Assembly: GCF_030450055.1 (NCBI RefSeq)
Contig: NZ_CP118480.1
Coordinates: 3,409,501-3,473,500, forward strand
Source of the DNA: Gallaecimonas kandeliae
GTDB lineage: Bacteria > Pseudomonadota > Gammaproteobacteria > Enterobacterales > Gallaecimonadaceae
Direction: 5' to 3'
Length of the DNA: 64,000 bases
The translations under genes were made by a program, and so were the position numbers. This document shows, in pieces, positions 1 through 9,219 of the stretch; position 1 is the first letter of the stretch; each line of letters begins with the position of its first letter. The notes beneath the pieces were generated by a model. That model was not told where the DNA came from. It was given only the letters and a program-made list of their open reading frames with translations, and did not search any database.

Positions 1-1
1 C

Positions 2-541
2 CTGACCAGCCCCTGGTTCAGCCTGGCCGGCTTCGCCATCTCGGGCCGTGACAGCATCCTTATCCTCGGTGGCCTCTTCCTTATCTGGAAGAGCACCCAT
101 GAGATCCACAACAGCCTGGAAGGGGCAGAGGAAAGCCAAGCCGCGCCCCGCTCCGTGACCCTGGCCGCCACCCTGGTGCAGATCGCCCTCATCGACATCG
201 TCTTCTCCCTGGATTCGGTGATCACCGCCGTGGGCCTGGCCAACCATGTGCAGGTGATGATCATCGCCATAGTGCTGTCGGTACTGGTGATGATGGCGGC
301 CGCCAAGGCCATAGGGGACTTCGTGGACCGCCACCCCAGCATCAAGATGCTGGCCCTGTCCTTCCTGATCCTGGTGGGCTTCACCCTCACCGGCGAGGGC
401 TTCGGCCTGCACATTCCCAAGGGCTACGTCTACTTCGCCATGGCCTTCTCCCTGGCCGTGGAAACCCTCAACCTGCGGGCCCGCAAGAAGCGCCAGCAGG
501 CGGTCAAACTGCACAAGCAGCTGCCGGGAGAGCCTTCATGA
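2..541 (+). CDS. TerC family integral membrane protein (5' end outside window)
   Basis: Open frame from the window edge, so the N-terminus is missing; about 179 C-terminal residues are visible. It has several hydrophobic segments and the TerC-type motif around IDIVFSLDSVITAVG (nt 188-235), where acidic residues lie inside membrane helices. The family (TerC/Alx/YgdQ/YoaE) is linked to metal-ion export, mainly Mn(II), or tellurite resistance; the substrate here is unknown. The C-terminus is basic and cytoplasmic-looking (RARKKRQQ). Its stop overlaps the next gene's start (ATGA), so the two are probably translationally coupled. Confidence 0.85.
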   Translation: MTSPWFSLAGFAISGRDSILILGGLFLIWKSTHEIHNSLEGAEESQAAPRSVTLAATLVQIALIDIVFSLDSVITAVGLANHVQVMIIAIVLSVLVMMAAAKAIGDFVDRHPSIKMLALSFLILVGFTLTGEGFGLHIPKGYVYFAMAFSLAVETLNLRARKKRQQAVKLHKQLPGEPS

Positions 542-1455
542 GCCTCGCCATCATCATGCCGGGCCGCAACGGCGAAGGCCTGGCCGAGCGCCTCAAGGCC
601 CTGGACGGCGGCCTGGACATCCAGATCTGGCCCGACATAGAGCGGCCGGAGGCGGTGGAATTCGCCCTCTGCTGGCAGCCGCCCCAAGGGGTGTTGGGGG
701 ACTTTCCCGCCCTCAAGGTGGTGCAGAGCCTGGGCGCCGGAGTGGACGGCCTGACCGAGGCTATCCCCCTGGGCGTGACCCTCTGCCGCACCGTCAGCCC
801 CAGCCTCAAGACCGACATGCGCGACTATGTGCTGCTGGCCATCCTCGCCGAACAGCGCCAGTGGGACGCCATGGCCGCCGACCAGGCCCAGGGCCACTGG
901 CAACCCCGCCATTACCGGCGCGGCGGCGTGGTGGGCATCATGGGCCTGGGGGAACTGGGCCAGGCGGTGGCGGCTGGCCTGGCCGGGCTCGGCTTCCAAT
1001 TGAAGGGCTGGAGCCGCACCCTCAAGCGTCTGCCGGCCATGGAAACCTTCCACGGCCCCGAGCAGCTTGAGGATTTCCTGGCGGATCTGGACTACCTGAT
1101 CTGCCTGCTACCCCTGACCGACCAGACCCGCGGCCTGATGGACAGCGGCTTCTTCGCCAAGCTCGGCAAGCCCTGCTACCTCATCCAGGCCGGGCGCGGC
1201 CCCCAACTGGTGGAAGCCGACCTGCGCTCGGCCCTTGACCAGGGCCTGCTGCGCGGCGCCTGCCTGGACGTCTTCGATGTCGAGCCCCTGCCGCCGTCCA
1301 GCCCGCTCTGGCAGCACCCCAGGGTGCGCATCACCCCCCACTGCGCCAGCGTCACCAGCGGCAAGGAGCTGGCCAAGGCCGTCTACCACAACTACCTGGC
1401 CATGTGCCAAGGGCTGGCCCTGGACCAGGTCGTCGACCCTGAACAAGGTTACTGA
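538..1455 (+). CDS. ghrA: D-2-hydroxyacid dehydrogenase, glyoxylate/hydroxypyruvate reductase A type
   Basis: 305 aa, close to the length of E. coli GhrA. The Rossmann motif [15 protein letters not shown] (about residues 131-145) binds NAD(P)H. The catalytic Arg-Glu-His set of the family is visible as AGRG, then DVFDVEPL, then PHCAS near the C-terminus. The expected reaction is NADPH-dependent reduction of glyoxylate and hydroxypyruvate in the cytosol. The start overlaps the TerC stop by 4 nt. The family is clear; the A-type substrate assignment rests on overall resemblance only. Confidence 0.85.
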   Translation: MSLAIIMPGRNGEGLAERLKALDGGLDIQIWPDIERPEAVEFALCWQPPQGVLGDFPALKVVQSLGAGVDGLTEAIPLGVTLCRTVSPSLKTDMRDYVLLAILAEQRQWDAMAADQAQGHWQPRHYRRGGVVGIMGLGELGQAVAAGLAGLGFQLKGWSRTLKRLPAMETFHGPEQLEDFLADLDYLICLLPLTDQTRGLMDSGFFAKLGKPCYLIQAGRGPQLVEADLRSALDQGLLRGACLDVFDVEPLPPSSPLWQHPRVRITPHCASVTSGKELAKAVYHNYLAMCQGLALDQVVDPEQGY

Positions 1456-1480
1456 AACTGACTTAAAGGAAGGAGCAACC

Positions 1481-4093
1481 ATGGCAGATCAATACGGCGC
1501 CCTGAAGCGGCAGGTACACATGCTTGGCGACATGCTGGGCCAGACCATAGCCCACGACCAGGGCGAGGCCTGCCTGGACCGTATTGAGGCCATCCGTCAG
1601 CTGGCCAAGGCCGCCCGCTTCGGCGACCGCACCCGCCGCGACGAGCTGCTGGAGATGCTCACCAGCCTGCCGGACGACGAGCTGGTGCCGGTGGCCCGCG
1701 CCTTCAACCAGTTCCTCAACCTCGCCAACATCGCCGAGCAGCATTTCTCCATCGCCAACAACCTCGACAGCGCCGGCAAGCACCTGGACGCCCTGCTGGA
1801 AGGCCTGAGCGCCGACCAGAAGGCCAGGCTGCCCCAGGTACTGAAGGAGCTGGACATAGAGCTGGTGCTCACCGCCCACCCCACCGAGGTGACCCGCCGC
1901 ACCAACATCGTCAAGTACGACGAGATAGCCCACTGCCTGGAAGCCCTGGACAACCCCGCCATCGGCAAGGCCGAACAGCAGCATTGGCAGGACAGGCTGC
2001 GCCAGCTCATCGCCCAGGCCTGGCACACCAACGAGATCCGCGGCAACAGGCCCACCCCTGTTGACGAGGCCAAGTGGGGCTTCGCCACAGTGGAGAACGC
2101 CCTTTGGGAGGCGGTGCCCGAGTTCATCCGCCAGTTCAACGCCAAGCTCGGCCAGCTGGGCCTGGAACTGCCCTGGGACAAGAGCCCGGTGCGCTTCGCC
2201 TCCTGGATGGGCGGCGACCGCGACGGCAACCCCAACGTCACCGCCAAGATCACGGAAAAGGTGATGTTGCTGTCCCGCTGGACGGCGGTGGATCTCTTCC
2301 TGCGCGACTTGAGCCCCCTCATCTCGGAGCTGTCCATGAGCCAGGCCAACGCCGAGGTGATGGCCATGGGCGAGCACAGCGACGAGCCTTACCGGGTGGC
2401 CCTGCGCAAGGTGCGCAACCGGCTGCGCAAGACCCTGGCCCATATCGAGGCCGTGCTCAGGGGCGAGCCGGGCAATGACGAAGGCCTGCTCTGGGACGAC
2501 GCCGAATTCCTGGCGCCGCTGCTGGCCATCCACAAGAGCCTCTGCGAATGCCGCATGGAGCGTATCGCCGACGGCCCCCTGCTGGACATGATCATCCGGG
2601 TGCGCTGTTTCGGGTTGCACCTCATCCGCCTCGACATCCGCCAAGACTCGGGCCGCCACGCCCAGGCCTTGGACGAAGTGACCCATTACCTCGGCCTCGG
2701 CTCCTACCTGGAGTGGGACGAGGCCCAGCGCCAGGCCTTCCTGCTGGCCGAGCTGCAGAGCAAGAGGCCGCTGATCCCCCACCACTGGCAGGCCAGCCCC
2801 GACACCCAGGAGGTGCTGGACACCTTCGCCGTGGTGGCCCGCCAGCCCAAGCAGGCCCTCGGCATCTACATCATCTCCATGGCCTCCCAGCCCTCGGACG
2901 TGCTGGCCGTGGCGCTCTTCTTCAAGGAAGCGGGCATGGAGTGGGCCATGCCCATAGCGCCGCTGTTCGAGACATTGGACGACCTCAACAACGCCGCCGA
3001 CGTCATCTCGGCGCTGCTGGACATCCCCTGGTACCGGGACTACATCCAGGGCCACCAGGAGGTGATGATCGGCTACTCGGACTCGGCCAAGGACGCCGGC
3101 GTCATGGCCGCCGCCTGGGCCCAGTACCAGGCACAGGAGGCCCTGGTGCGCATCGGCCAGCAACAGGGCATAGGGCTGCGCCTCTTCCACGGCCGCGGCG
3201 GCACCATAGGCCGCGGCGGCGGCCCGGCCCAGGGCGCCATCCTCTCCCAGCCCCCAGGCTCGGTGGACGGCGGCCTGAGGGTCACGGAGCAGGGCGAGAT
3301 GATCCGCTTCAAGTTCGGGCTGCCGGCCATCGCCGTCAACAGCCTGATGATCTACACCAGCGCCATACTGGAGGCGCGGCTGGCGCCGCCACCCGAGCCA
3401 GAGCCTTCCTGGCGGGCCCTGATGGACCGTCTCGCCGGTGACGCCTGCAGCGCCTACCGCGCCGTGGTAAGGGGCAACCCCGACTTCGTGCCCTATTTCC
3501 GCGCCGCCACCCCAGAGCAGGAGCTGGCCTCATTGCCGCTCGGCAGCAGGCCGTCCAAGCGCCGCCAGGGCGGCGGCATCGAGTCCCTGCGCGCCATTCC
3601 CTGGATCTTCTCCTGGACCCAGAACCGGCTGATGCTGCCGGCCTGGCTGGGGGCGGCCCAGGCCCTGCGCAAGGCCATAGAGGCGGGGGACCAGCAGCAG
3701 CTGGAGACCCTCTACCGGGATTGGCCCTTCTTCAAGGCCCGCCTGGACATGCTGGAGATGGTCTACATGAAGACCGACAGCGAGCTGTCGGCCTACTACG
3801 ACCAGCGCCTGGTGCCCCAGGACCTCTGGCCGCTGGGCAAGCAGCTGCGCTCCCAGCTTTTTGAGGGGATCCACACCCTGCTGACCCTCTCCAAGGAAGA
3901 GGATCTGATGGACCAGGATCCCTGGCTGCAGGAGTCGATCCGGCTGCGCAACCCCTACACGGATCCCCTGAACATACTGCAGGTGGAGTTGCTGCGCCGG
4001 GCCCGCAAGGGCGGCGAGGTGCCGGAGCCGGTCAAACAGGCGCTGATGGTGACCATGGCCGGCATAGCGGCGGGAATGCGCAACACCGGCTAA
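1481..4093 (+). CDS. ppc: Phosphoenolpyruvate carboxylase
   Basis: 870 aa, close to the roughly 880 aa of bacterial PEPC. It carboxylates PEP to oxaloacetate, the anaplerotic feed of the TCA cycle. Signatures visible: [11 protein letters not shown] near residue 130 (catalytic His), [10 protein letters not shown] near residue 530, the glycine-rich [14 protein letters not shown] loop with [10 protein letters not shown] after it, and the family C-terminus MRNTG. The frame is open upstream to nt 1235, but ATG 1481 follows AAGGAAGGAG and gives the family N-terminus. It starts 25 nt after ghrA and may be partly cotranscribed with it. No convincing terminator was seen right after the stop. Confidence 0.97.
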   Translation: MADQYGALKRQVHMLGDMLGQTIAHDQGEACLDRIEAIRQLAKAARFGDRTRRDELLEMLTSLPDDELVPVARAFNQFLNLANIAEQHFSIANNLDSAGKHLDALLEGLSADQKARLPQVLKELDIELVLTAHPTEVTRRTNIVKYDEIAHCLEALDNPAIGKAEQQHWQDRLRQLIAQAWHTNEIRGNRPTPVDEAKWGFATVENALWEAVPEFIRQFNAKLGQLGLELPWDKSPVRFASWMGGDRDGNPNVTAKITEKVMLLSRWTAVDLFLRDLSPLISELSMSQANAEVMAMGEHSDEPYRVALRKVRNRLRKTLAHIEAVLRGEPGNDEGLLWDDAEFLAPLLAIHKSLCECRMERIADGPLLDMIIRVRCFGLHLIRLDIRQDSGRHAQALDEVTHYLGLGSYLEWDEAQRQAFLLAELQSKRPLIPHHWQASPDTQEVLDTFAVVARQPKQALGIYIISMASQPSDVLAVALFFKEAGMEWAMPIAPLFETLDDLNNAADVISALLDIPWYRDYIQGHQEVMIGYSDSAKDAGVMAAAWAQYQAQEALVRIGQQQGIGLRLFHGRGGTIGRGGGPAQGAILSQPPGSVDGGLRVTEQGEMIRFKFGLPAIAVNSLMIYTSAILEARLAPPPEPEPSWRALMDRLAGDACSAYRAVVRGNPDFVPYFRAATPEQELASLPLGSRPSKRRQGGGIESLRAIPWIFSWTQNRLMLPAWLGAAQALRKAIEAGDQQQLETLYRDWPFFKARLDMLEMVYMKTDSELSAYYDQRLVPQDLWPLGKQLRSQLFEGIHTLLTLSKEEDLMDQDPWLQESIRLRNPYTDPLNILQVELLRRARKGGEVPEPVKQALMVTMAGIAAGMRNTG

Positions 4094-4390
4094 AGGGAAG
4101 CCGGCCTGGCCTGCGCCTAGCCGGTCGCCAAACCTAACGCCAGCTGAAGGACGGTGCGGCCCAGGCTACCCTTGGCCGCCGCTGTAAGAGACAATGCGCG
4201 AACCTGGGTGCCAGTCAATGGACGGCTGGCCCCAAAAGATGGAGCGTTCGGGCCCTGGCCCTGCCGCCCATGCACACCGGGAACCGCCAAGGCCTGGCCC
4301 GGCCTTGGCAAGACAGAGCCCCTGTTCAGGCAGGCGCCGACGCCCTCAAGGATGATGGGCCGCATTAACCACAAGGACGAAAGACAAGGA
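4094..4390. other. Intergenic stretch between ppc and small membrane ORF
   Basis: About 300 bases with no ORF that resembles a known family. The frame of the downstream small ORF is open back to nt 4154, but the upstream part of that translation is low-complexity and looks non-coding. The stretch begins with GC-rich partial inverted repeats after the ppc stop, without a clear T-run, so no terminator is called. Confidence 0.4.
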
Positions 4391-4510
4391 ATGTTTCGCA
4401 AGACCCGCAACCGCCGGCCTGAGCCAGGCCAACCCTCCTACTGGATCACCTTGCTGCTGGGCGCCAGCCTCTTCGGCGGCTTCGGCTTCTTCCTCTACCT
4501 GCTGGCCTGA
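4391..4510 (+). CDS. Small single-span membrane protein (39 aa), unknown
   Basis: Starting at ATG 4391 the product is 39 aa: a basic N-terminus (MFRKTRNRRPEPGQ) followed by one hydrophobic helix (WITLLLGASLFGGFGFFLYLL) ending at the C-terminus. This basic-then-helix layout is typical of small inner-membrane proteins. AAGGA occurs at 4373-4377 and directly before the ATG, so ribosome-site spacing is not ideal. No family recognised. Translation further upstream in this frame looks non-coding. Confidence 0.45.
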   Translation: MFRKTRNRRPEPGQPSYWITLLLGASLFGGFGFFLYLLA

Positions 4511-4523
4511 AGGGCCTGCTTGC

Positions 4524-4961
4524 CTAGTGGCCGCCCTGGCTGGCCAGGGCGCTATCGGTCATGTCGTAGATCAGCATCGCCATATGGGTCACCTCTCCCG
4601 ACAAGCCGGTGAGGGGAAAGAGGGTGACGTTCTGGAACATGTGCTCTGCGGTGCCTGTGATGGGCCTGTAGTTGTTGAACCTCAAGAGGTAGGGCTTTTG
4701 CTGCCAGGTCATGAAGGCGCGGCTCTTGAGGGTGAAGACCATGGCCGCCTTGCGGTCGAACCAGGCCTTGTCCAGCTCGGGGAAGCACTCCAGCAGGCTC
4801 TTGCCCTTGACCTGGCTCGGCAGCAGGCCGCTGTGGTTTTCCATGAAACCGTTCCAGATCTGCACCTTGTAGTCTCTGTCCAGCACCACCATGCCCACAT
4901 CCACGTTCTGCAGCAGCTCCACCAGCCAGTGGATCTCGTTCAGTTCGGCTATCGAGTTCAT
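4524..4961 (-). CDS. PAS domain protein
   Basis: 145 aa, nearly all one PAS fold: NVDVGMVVLDRDYKVQIWN (about residues 19-37) is the typical first strands, followed by a GLLPSQVKGKSLLECFPEL segment and a C-terminal strand near DMTDS. There is no output domain, so it probably acts as a sensor partner for another protein. It starts 3 nt after the stop of the receiver-CheC gene, whose last codons carry its GGAG ribosome site, so the two form an operon. Ligand unknown. Confidence 0.8.
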   Translation of the reverse strand: MNSIAELNEIHWLVELLQNVDVGMVVLDRDYKVQIWNGFMENHSGLLPSQVKGKSLLECFPELDKAWFDRKAAMVFTLKSRAFMTWQQKPYLLRFNNYRPITGTAEHMFQNVTLFPLTGLSGEVTHMAMLIYDMTDSALASQGGH

Positions 4962-4964
4962 GGC

Positions 4965-5951
4965 TTACTCCAGCAGGTGGGCGATCTTGTAGTTGAGGGT
5001 GGGGATGGCGCTTTCCGCCAGCAGCAGCAGCAGATCGAAGGTCAGGTGGTAGCCCTCCAGGCCGTAGCTCAGCTCCACGGCCAGGATCCGCTGCCAGGGC
5101 TTGCCGTGGGCCAGCAGTTCCCCTATGTCCCGGTGCAGCCCCAGCACCACGGGGTGGCCCTGGCAGAAGCGCACGTCCAGCTGTTCGCCCAGGCCCGCCA
5201 GGCAGGCGCTGACCAGGACGTTGGCGATGTCGGACAGCAGTTCCACCTGCACCGACTCGGTCAGTTCCCCCTCGAAGCGCAGCAGCCTGGCCAGATCCGC
5301 CATATCGGCGTCGTCCAGCAGCAGCAGCGCCTCACCGGCCAGGCCCGGGCCTATGAAGCCCTGGCAGATGGCGGAGACCCGCGACGAGTTGGCCGACGCC
5401 AGGGCCATGCGCAGCTCGCTCAGCTCCAGCAGATCCACCTTGGGAATGGGCAGCTTCACGAAGATGCCCAGCATCTGGGCCAGCAGGGCCCCGGCCCTGC
5501 CCATGGCCACGTTCACCACTTCCTGGTAGCCGTCGCGGATGTCCACGGCCAGGCCCGGCTCTTCCCTGGCCGCTGACACCTCGCCCTGGTGGTAGAGGCC
5601 GGTGGCGGCCAGCACCTCCTTGAGGCGCTCGGCGGCCATGGGTTTCTGGATGAAGGCCAGGGCCCCCAGGGCCATGACCCTGCGATGGGCCTCGGCCTGG
5701 ATGTCGCCGGAGACGACGATCACCGGCAGGTCCATCTTGGCCAGGCGCAGGAATTCCAGGACCTGGTAGCCGTCCACGTCGGGCATGTTCAGGTCGAGGA
5801 ACAGCAGTTGGGGTTGCTGGGCACGGATCAGTTGCAGGCCTTCGCGGCCATCCTTGGCGAAGAGGATCTCGATATCCCAATCCTTGGGCAGGGAGCGGGC
5901 CATCTGCTTGCGTGCCATGGCAGAGTCGTCGCAGATCAGGACTTTGGTCAT
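4965..5951 (-). CDS. Response regulator with C-terminal CheC/CheX-like phosphatase domain
   Basis: 328 aa. Residues 1-120 are a receiver domain: acidic pair in LICDDSAMARK, phospho-acceptor Asp in LFLDLNMPDVDGY (near residue 54) and the conserved Lys in FIQKPM. Residues about 130-328 resemble CheC, with two half-motifs: DGYQEVVNVAMGRAG and, later, SDIANVLVSACLAGLGE, in the E..N pattern used for CheY-P dephosphorylation. The likely role is chemotaxis-type or c-di-GMP-type signalling with control of phosphoryl flow. It is cotranscribed with the downstream PAS gene. No chemotaxis operon lies nearby. Confidence 0.85.
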   Translation of the reverse strand: MTKVLICDDSAMARKQMARSLPKDWDIEILFAKDGREGLQLIRAQQPQLLFLDLNMPDVDGYQVLEFLRLAKMDLPVIVVSGDIQAEAHRRVMALGALAFIQKPMAAERLKEVLAATGLYHQGEVSAAREEPGLAVDIRDGYQEVVNVAMGRAGALLAQMLGIFVKLPIPKVDLLELSELRMALASANSSRVSAICQGFIGPGLAGEALLLLDDADMADLARLLRFEGELTESVQVELLSDIANVLVSACLAGLGEQLDVRFCQGHPVVLGLHRDIGELLAHGKPWQRILAVELSYGLEGYHLTFDLLLLLAESAIPTLNYKIAHLLE

Positions 5952-6067
5952 GGCATATTCCAGGGCGCTTTTACCGCGAAGCCTAGATATTTTAGGAAGT
6001 TATTGCAAAGGGCGGCATGCCGTCTTCTGAGCGCCGTCACTGAAGTGGTGCCGCTCAGCTTGAGGTA

Positions 6068-6382
6068 TCAGCCCAGCAGCCGGTAGATCTCCCACTTGCT
6101 GGTGCCGGACACCACCAGGGGCTCCAGCTCCTTGCCCCAGCGGCGGTGGGCATCGAGGCTGGCCAGCTTGGCCCAGACGGCGTCGAGCTCGGCCAGGTCC
6201 GCCACCAAGTGTTCCGCCACCAGGGTCGCCTCCAGGGCGCCGACCGAGCCGGTCAAGAGCCGCATCTTGCCGGCCTCCAACCCCACTTGCGGGGCGACTT
6301 CTTCCATCCAGCGCTTGAGCAGCGCTATGGCGTCTTCCTTGTAGCCGAATTTGGCGTCGATACTCCACCTTGCGATCATCAT
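6068..6382 (-). CDS. Conserved hypothetical protein (about 104 aa)
   Basis: The start MMIARW at 6382 is chosen because GAGGAG lies 7-8 nt upstream; the frame is open slightly further through a TTG. The protein is small and soluble with no signal peptide. Its size and the alternating strand/amphipathic helix pattern recall dimeric ferredoxin-fold proteins such as ABM-domain or NIPSNAP-like proteins, but no signature residue is visible, so no function is assigned. It is divergent from the nitroreductase gene; a GC-rich hairpin (CCCCGCC/GGCGGGG) lies between the two. Confidence 0.7.
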   Translation of the reverse strand: MMIARWSIDAKFGYKEDAIALLKRWMEEVAPQVGLEAGKMRLLTGSVGALEATLVAEHLVADLAELDAVWAKLASLDAHRRWGKELEPLVVSGTSKWEIYRLLG

Positions 6383-6581
6383 GATGGGTCTCCTCAAGGA
6401 CTATCCAAGGCCCCGCCCCAGTGGCGGGGAACTTTCACTATAGTCCCGGGCGGCGCGGGCCGCGGCCCTGCCCCGGCACCGCCGCTAATACCGATAACCC
6501 TGTTCGGAAAAGCTTCATGGATTGGCGCCCGCCATCTTGCTAGAGTGCCAGCGGACTTCGTTAGTTATCAGGAACTTGAAC

Positions 6582-7184
6582 ATGGACGCCTTTGAAGCCA
6601 TCCAGGCCCGCCGGGCCGTGAAGCATTACGACCCCACCCACAGGCTCAGCGCCGAGGAAGAAGAAAAGCTGCTGTCGGCAGCGTTGCTCTCCCCCACCGC
6701 CTTCAACATCCAGAACTGGCGCTTCGTGCTGGCCAAGGATCCCGAGCTGCGCAAACAGCTGCGCGCCGCCGCCTGGGACCAGGCCCAGGTCACCGACGCC
6801 TCCCTGCTGGTGGTGCTCTGCGCCGACCTCAAGGCCTGGGAGAAGGAGCCCCAGCGCTACTGGGCCAAGGCCGACGGCGCCGTTCAGGACTTCATGGCCA
6901 CCGCCATCGACCAGTACTACAGGAACCGCGAGCAGGTGCAGCGGGACGAGGCCCTGCGCTCCTGCGGCATGGCCGCCCAGACGCTGATGCTGGCCGCCAA
7001 GGCCATGGGCTATGACAGCTGCCCCATGGACGGCTTCGACTTCGAGGAAGTGGGCCGGCTGCTCAAGCTGCCACAAGACCACCTGGTGACCATGTTCGTG
7101 GTCATCGGCAAGGCCGCCAAGCCGGCCCATCCCAGGGGCGGCCAGCTGCCCCTGGCCGAGGTGGTGCTGACCGACGGCTTCTAA
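6582..7184 (+). CDS. Nitroreductase family protein
   Basis: 200 aa from ATG 6582, preceded by AGGAAC; the frame extends upstream but the sequence before MDAFEAIQARRAVKHYD does not fit the family. FMN-binding features: the RRAVKHYD start, SPTAFNIQNWRFV (near residue 40) and the late GYDSCPMDGFDFEEVGRLL segment typical of NfsB/YodC-like enzymes. Expected NAD(P)H-dependent reduction of nitro compounds or quinones; the true substrate is unknown. It ends at a strong bidirectional terminator shared with the convergent patatin gene. Confidence 0.88.
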   Translation: MDAFEAIQARRAVKHYDPTHRLSAEEEEKLLSAALLSPTAFNIQNWRFVLAKDPELRKQLRAAAWDQAQVTDASLLVVLCADLKAWEKEPQRYWAKADGAVQDFMATAIDQYYRNREQVQRDEALRSCGMAAQTLMLAAKAMGYDSCPMDGFDFEEVGRLLKLPQDHLVTMFVVIGKAAKPAHPRGGQLPLAEVVLTDGF

Positions 7185-7194
7185 AAAGCCACAT

Positions 7195-7228
7195 GAAAAA
7201 GAAGGGGCCCTTAGGCCCCTTCTTTTTT
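7195..7228. terminator. Bidirectional terminator
   Basis: Long perfect stem AAGAAGGGGCC / GGCCCCTTCTT with loop CTTA, A-run on the left and T-run on the right, between the convergent nitroreductase and patatin genes. Confidence 0.9.
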
Positions 7229-7232
7229 GCCC

Positions 7233-9209
7233 TCAGACCAGGGCCGGTTCCTGCTGCGTCGGCGCCGGTACCGTGCTCTCGTCCAGGGCCTTGAGGGCCC
7301 GCAACAGGTTCTCCCGGCCCAGCTCCCGGTAGGCGTCCAGGTGCCGTTCGTCGAAGAACTGATCGGCAGTACTGTCGTTGGGGAAGCTGGGATCCTGCTT
7401 GGCAAAGCAGCTGACCTGGGCCGAGGACTGGGGGGTCAGCAGCGCCTTGATGAACAGCAGCCGGCCGCGCTTGCCCGAGGCGTAGCGGATCTCCCCCAGC
7501 GCATGGCTGCTCTGATGGACCCCGTCCTCCACCGTCGTCAGCGGGCGGGGATCCAGATTGATATGGCAGCCGAAATCCGCCTCGGTCCGCTGCAGCAGCA
7601 GCCCCAGGCTGAGCAGGCGGGCATCGGGATCGGCGCCGGCGTCGCTGGCGATGATGACATCACACTCGCGGCGCAACAGTTCATAGATCCCGAGGTTCTC
7701 GAAATGGCCGCCATCGGACAGGTGCAGGTTGGCGGCATGCTCGTGCAGGCCCCGGCCCAGCAGCTCCTTGAAGATCAGCCAGAAGGGCATGTGGCCGAAG
7801 CGCACCCCGGCCCGCCGGGGATGGTGCACCCAGAAGCCGAGGCGGAAGTTGAGCAGCGTCATCAGGAAGCTCAGGCCCTTGTTGGCGGTCTGGGCCTGGT
7901 CAGGGTCGACGGCGGCGCCGCTGGTGGTTACCGCCTCCCCCAGGCTGAGGCGGCCGGCCTGGAACTGGGCCGTTTGGGCATAACCTGTGGCGGGGTTGCC
8001 GCAGTAAAGGGGGCTCAAGGTGAAGCTGTCGCCCTTACGGGCATGGGCCAGGGGCCGCCTGGAATTGGCCGTGGCCAGGGTGGTGTTGAACAGCGGCAGG
8101 GGGGCGCCATTGCCTGGGGTCAGCTCCGACAGGGGCATGTCCTTGATCTGCGGCTTGCCGGTGTAGAAGAAGGCCTGGGCCAGCTGTGCCAGATAATAGC
8201 TGTGCATGGAGGTGCGGTTGACACTGGCCAGGCTCGCCAGCATCACGGCCAGGGCCAGCCAGCCCCAGTACCAGAGGTGGTGGGTGATGCCGGCGTGGAA
8301 CACCAGGTGGTAGGCGAAGGCGGCCATGCCGAACAACAGCATGGCCAGGCCGAACAGGGCCAGCTTGGGCTTCATGGCGGCCCTGGTCATGGCCCAGGCG
8401 CCGGTGGCGAAGGGCAGCAGATAATTGAAGTGGCCACTGAGCTGGCCCAGGGTCTCGGAGCCCACCAGGGCCACCAGGCTGTCGTCGAACTGGGCCACCA
8501 GCGGCAGGCCGCCGGCCAGGGCCAACACCAGGGCCCACTTGAGCAGCTTGCCCATGAAGAGCCTGGGTTTGAAGATGTGGCTGAGGTCGCCGCGCCGCCC
8601 TGCCCGCCAAAGGGCCATGGTGGGAATGCTGAGCAGGTAGAAGGCGAAGCAGGCCGCCGCCGCCATCAGCATCAGCAGGTAACCGGCATGGCCGTGGATG
8701 GCACCGGTTTCCGGCATGTGCAACCAGGCCGGCCAGGGCAGCTTGGAATGGGGCAGCCCCGCCGCCCAGAGGAAGAACAGCAGCATGGGCAGCAACACCA
8801 GCAGGCTGAACAGGCTGGAGGCCAGCATGGCCGCCCCCAGGGTGGCCCCGCCCACGCCCTTGCCGGCGGTCAGGTAGCTGGCGTGACCCCGCAGCCAGTT
8901 CAGCACACCGGCGTCGAAGAGCCTGTGGTCGTCTTTTTGTTGCCGCTTCAGCCACTGGTAGCCGCCGGCCAGGTAGCCGCCGCCGGACACCGACGACAGG
9001 TAGTCCACCTGCCTGAGCCTGTCCCTGTGGATCAGGCCCTGCATCAGCCCCAGTTGGAAACAGGCGGAGCGGATACCGCCGCCGGAAAAGGCCAGCCCCA
9101 CCCTGGGCTGGTTGGCGTCCACACCGGCCGCCTGGCGCCGGGCCGCCAGCCAGGCCGCTTCGTCCTGGCTGACTTTCGCGAAATCAAACGCCTCTTGCTT
9201 TTGGCCCAT
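7233..9209 (-). CDS. Patatin-like phospholipase with central membrane segments
   Basis: 658 aa. The N-terminal patatin half has the oxyanion loop FSGGGIRSA (residues 41-49) and nucleophile Ser75 in SSVSGGGY; the catalytic Asp is in SDGGHFENLG (about residue 485). Between them are roughly five hydrophobic helices (about residues 140-330), so the hydrolase is split by a membrane insert. The expected activity is acyl hydrolysis of membrane lipids. It starts 10 nt downstream of the larger di-heme cytochrome gene and is the last gene of that operon, which suggests it supplies free fatty acids to the cytochromes (inference). No signal peptide seen. Confidence 0.87.
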   Translation of the reverse strand: MGQKQEAFDFAKVSQDEAAWLAARRQAAGVDANQPRVGLAFSGGGIRSACFQLGLMQGLIHRDRLRQVDYLSSVSGGGYLAGGYQWLKRQQKDDHRLFDAGVLNWLRGHASYLTAGKGVGGATLGAAMLASSLFSLLVLLPMLLFFLWAAGLPHSKLPWPAWLHMPETGAIHGHAGYLLMLMAAAACFAFYLLSIPTMALWRAGRRGDLSHIFKPRLFMGKLLKWALVLALAGGLPLVAQFDDSLVALVGSETLGQLSGHFNYLLPFATGAWAMTRAAMKPKLALFGLAMLLFGMAAFAYHLVFHAGITHHLWYWGWLALAVMLASLASVNRTSMHSYYLAQLAQAFFYTGKPQIKDMPLSELTPGNGAPLPLFNTTLATANSRRPLAHARKGDSFTLSPLYCGNPATGYAQTAQFQAGRLSLGEAVTTSGAAVDPDQAQTANKGLSFLMTLLNFRLGFWVHHPRRAGVRFGHMPFWLIFKELLGRGLHEHAANLHLSDGGHFENLGIYELLRRECDVIIASDAGADPDARLLSLGLLLQRTEADFGCHINLDPRPLTTVEDGVHQSSHALGEIRYASGKRGRLLFIKALLTPQSSAQVSCFAKQDPSFPNDSTADQFFDERHLDAYRELGRENLLRALKALDESTVPAPTQQEPALV

Positions 9210-9219
9210 GGTTCCCTCC

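Noticed and set aside
1463-3190. 575-codon ORF antisense to ppc
   Set aside because: High-GC antisense shadow; the translation is Val/Gly/Leu/His/Gln-rich with no domain, while ppc on the other strand is certain.
6410-6432. GC-rich hairpin CCCCGCC/GGCGGGG between divergent genes
   Set aside because: It has no T-run and lies upstream of both genes, so it is not called a terminator; a regulatory role cannot be supported.
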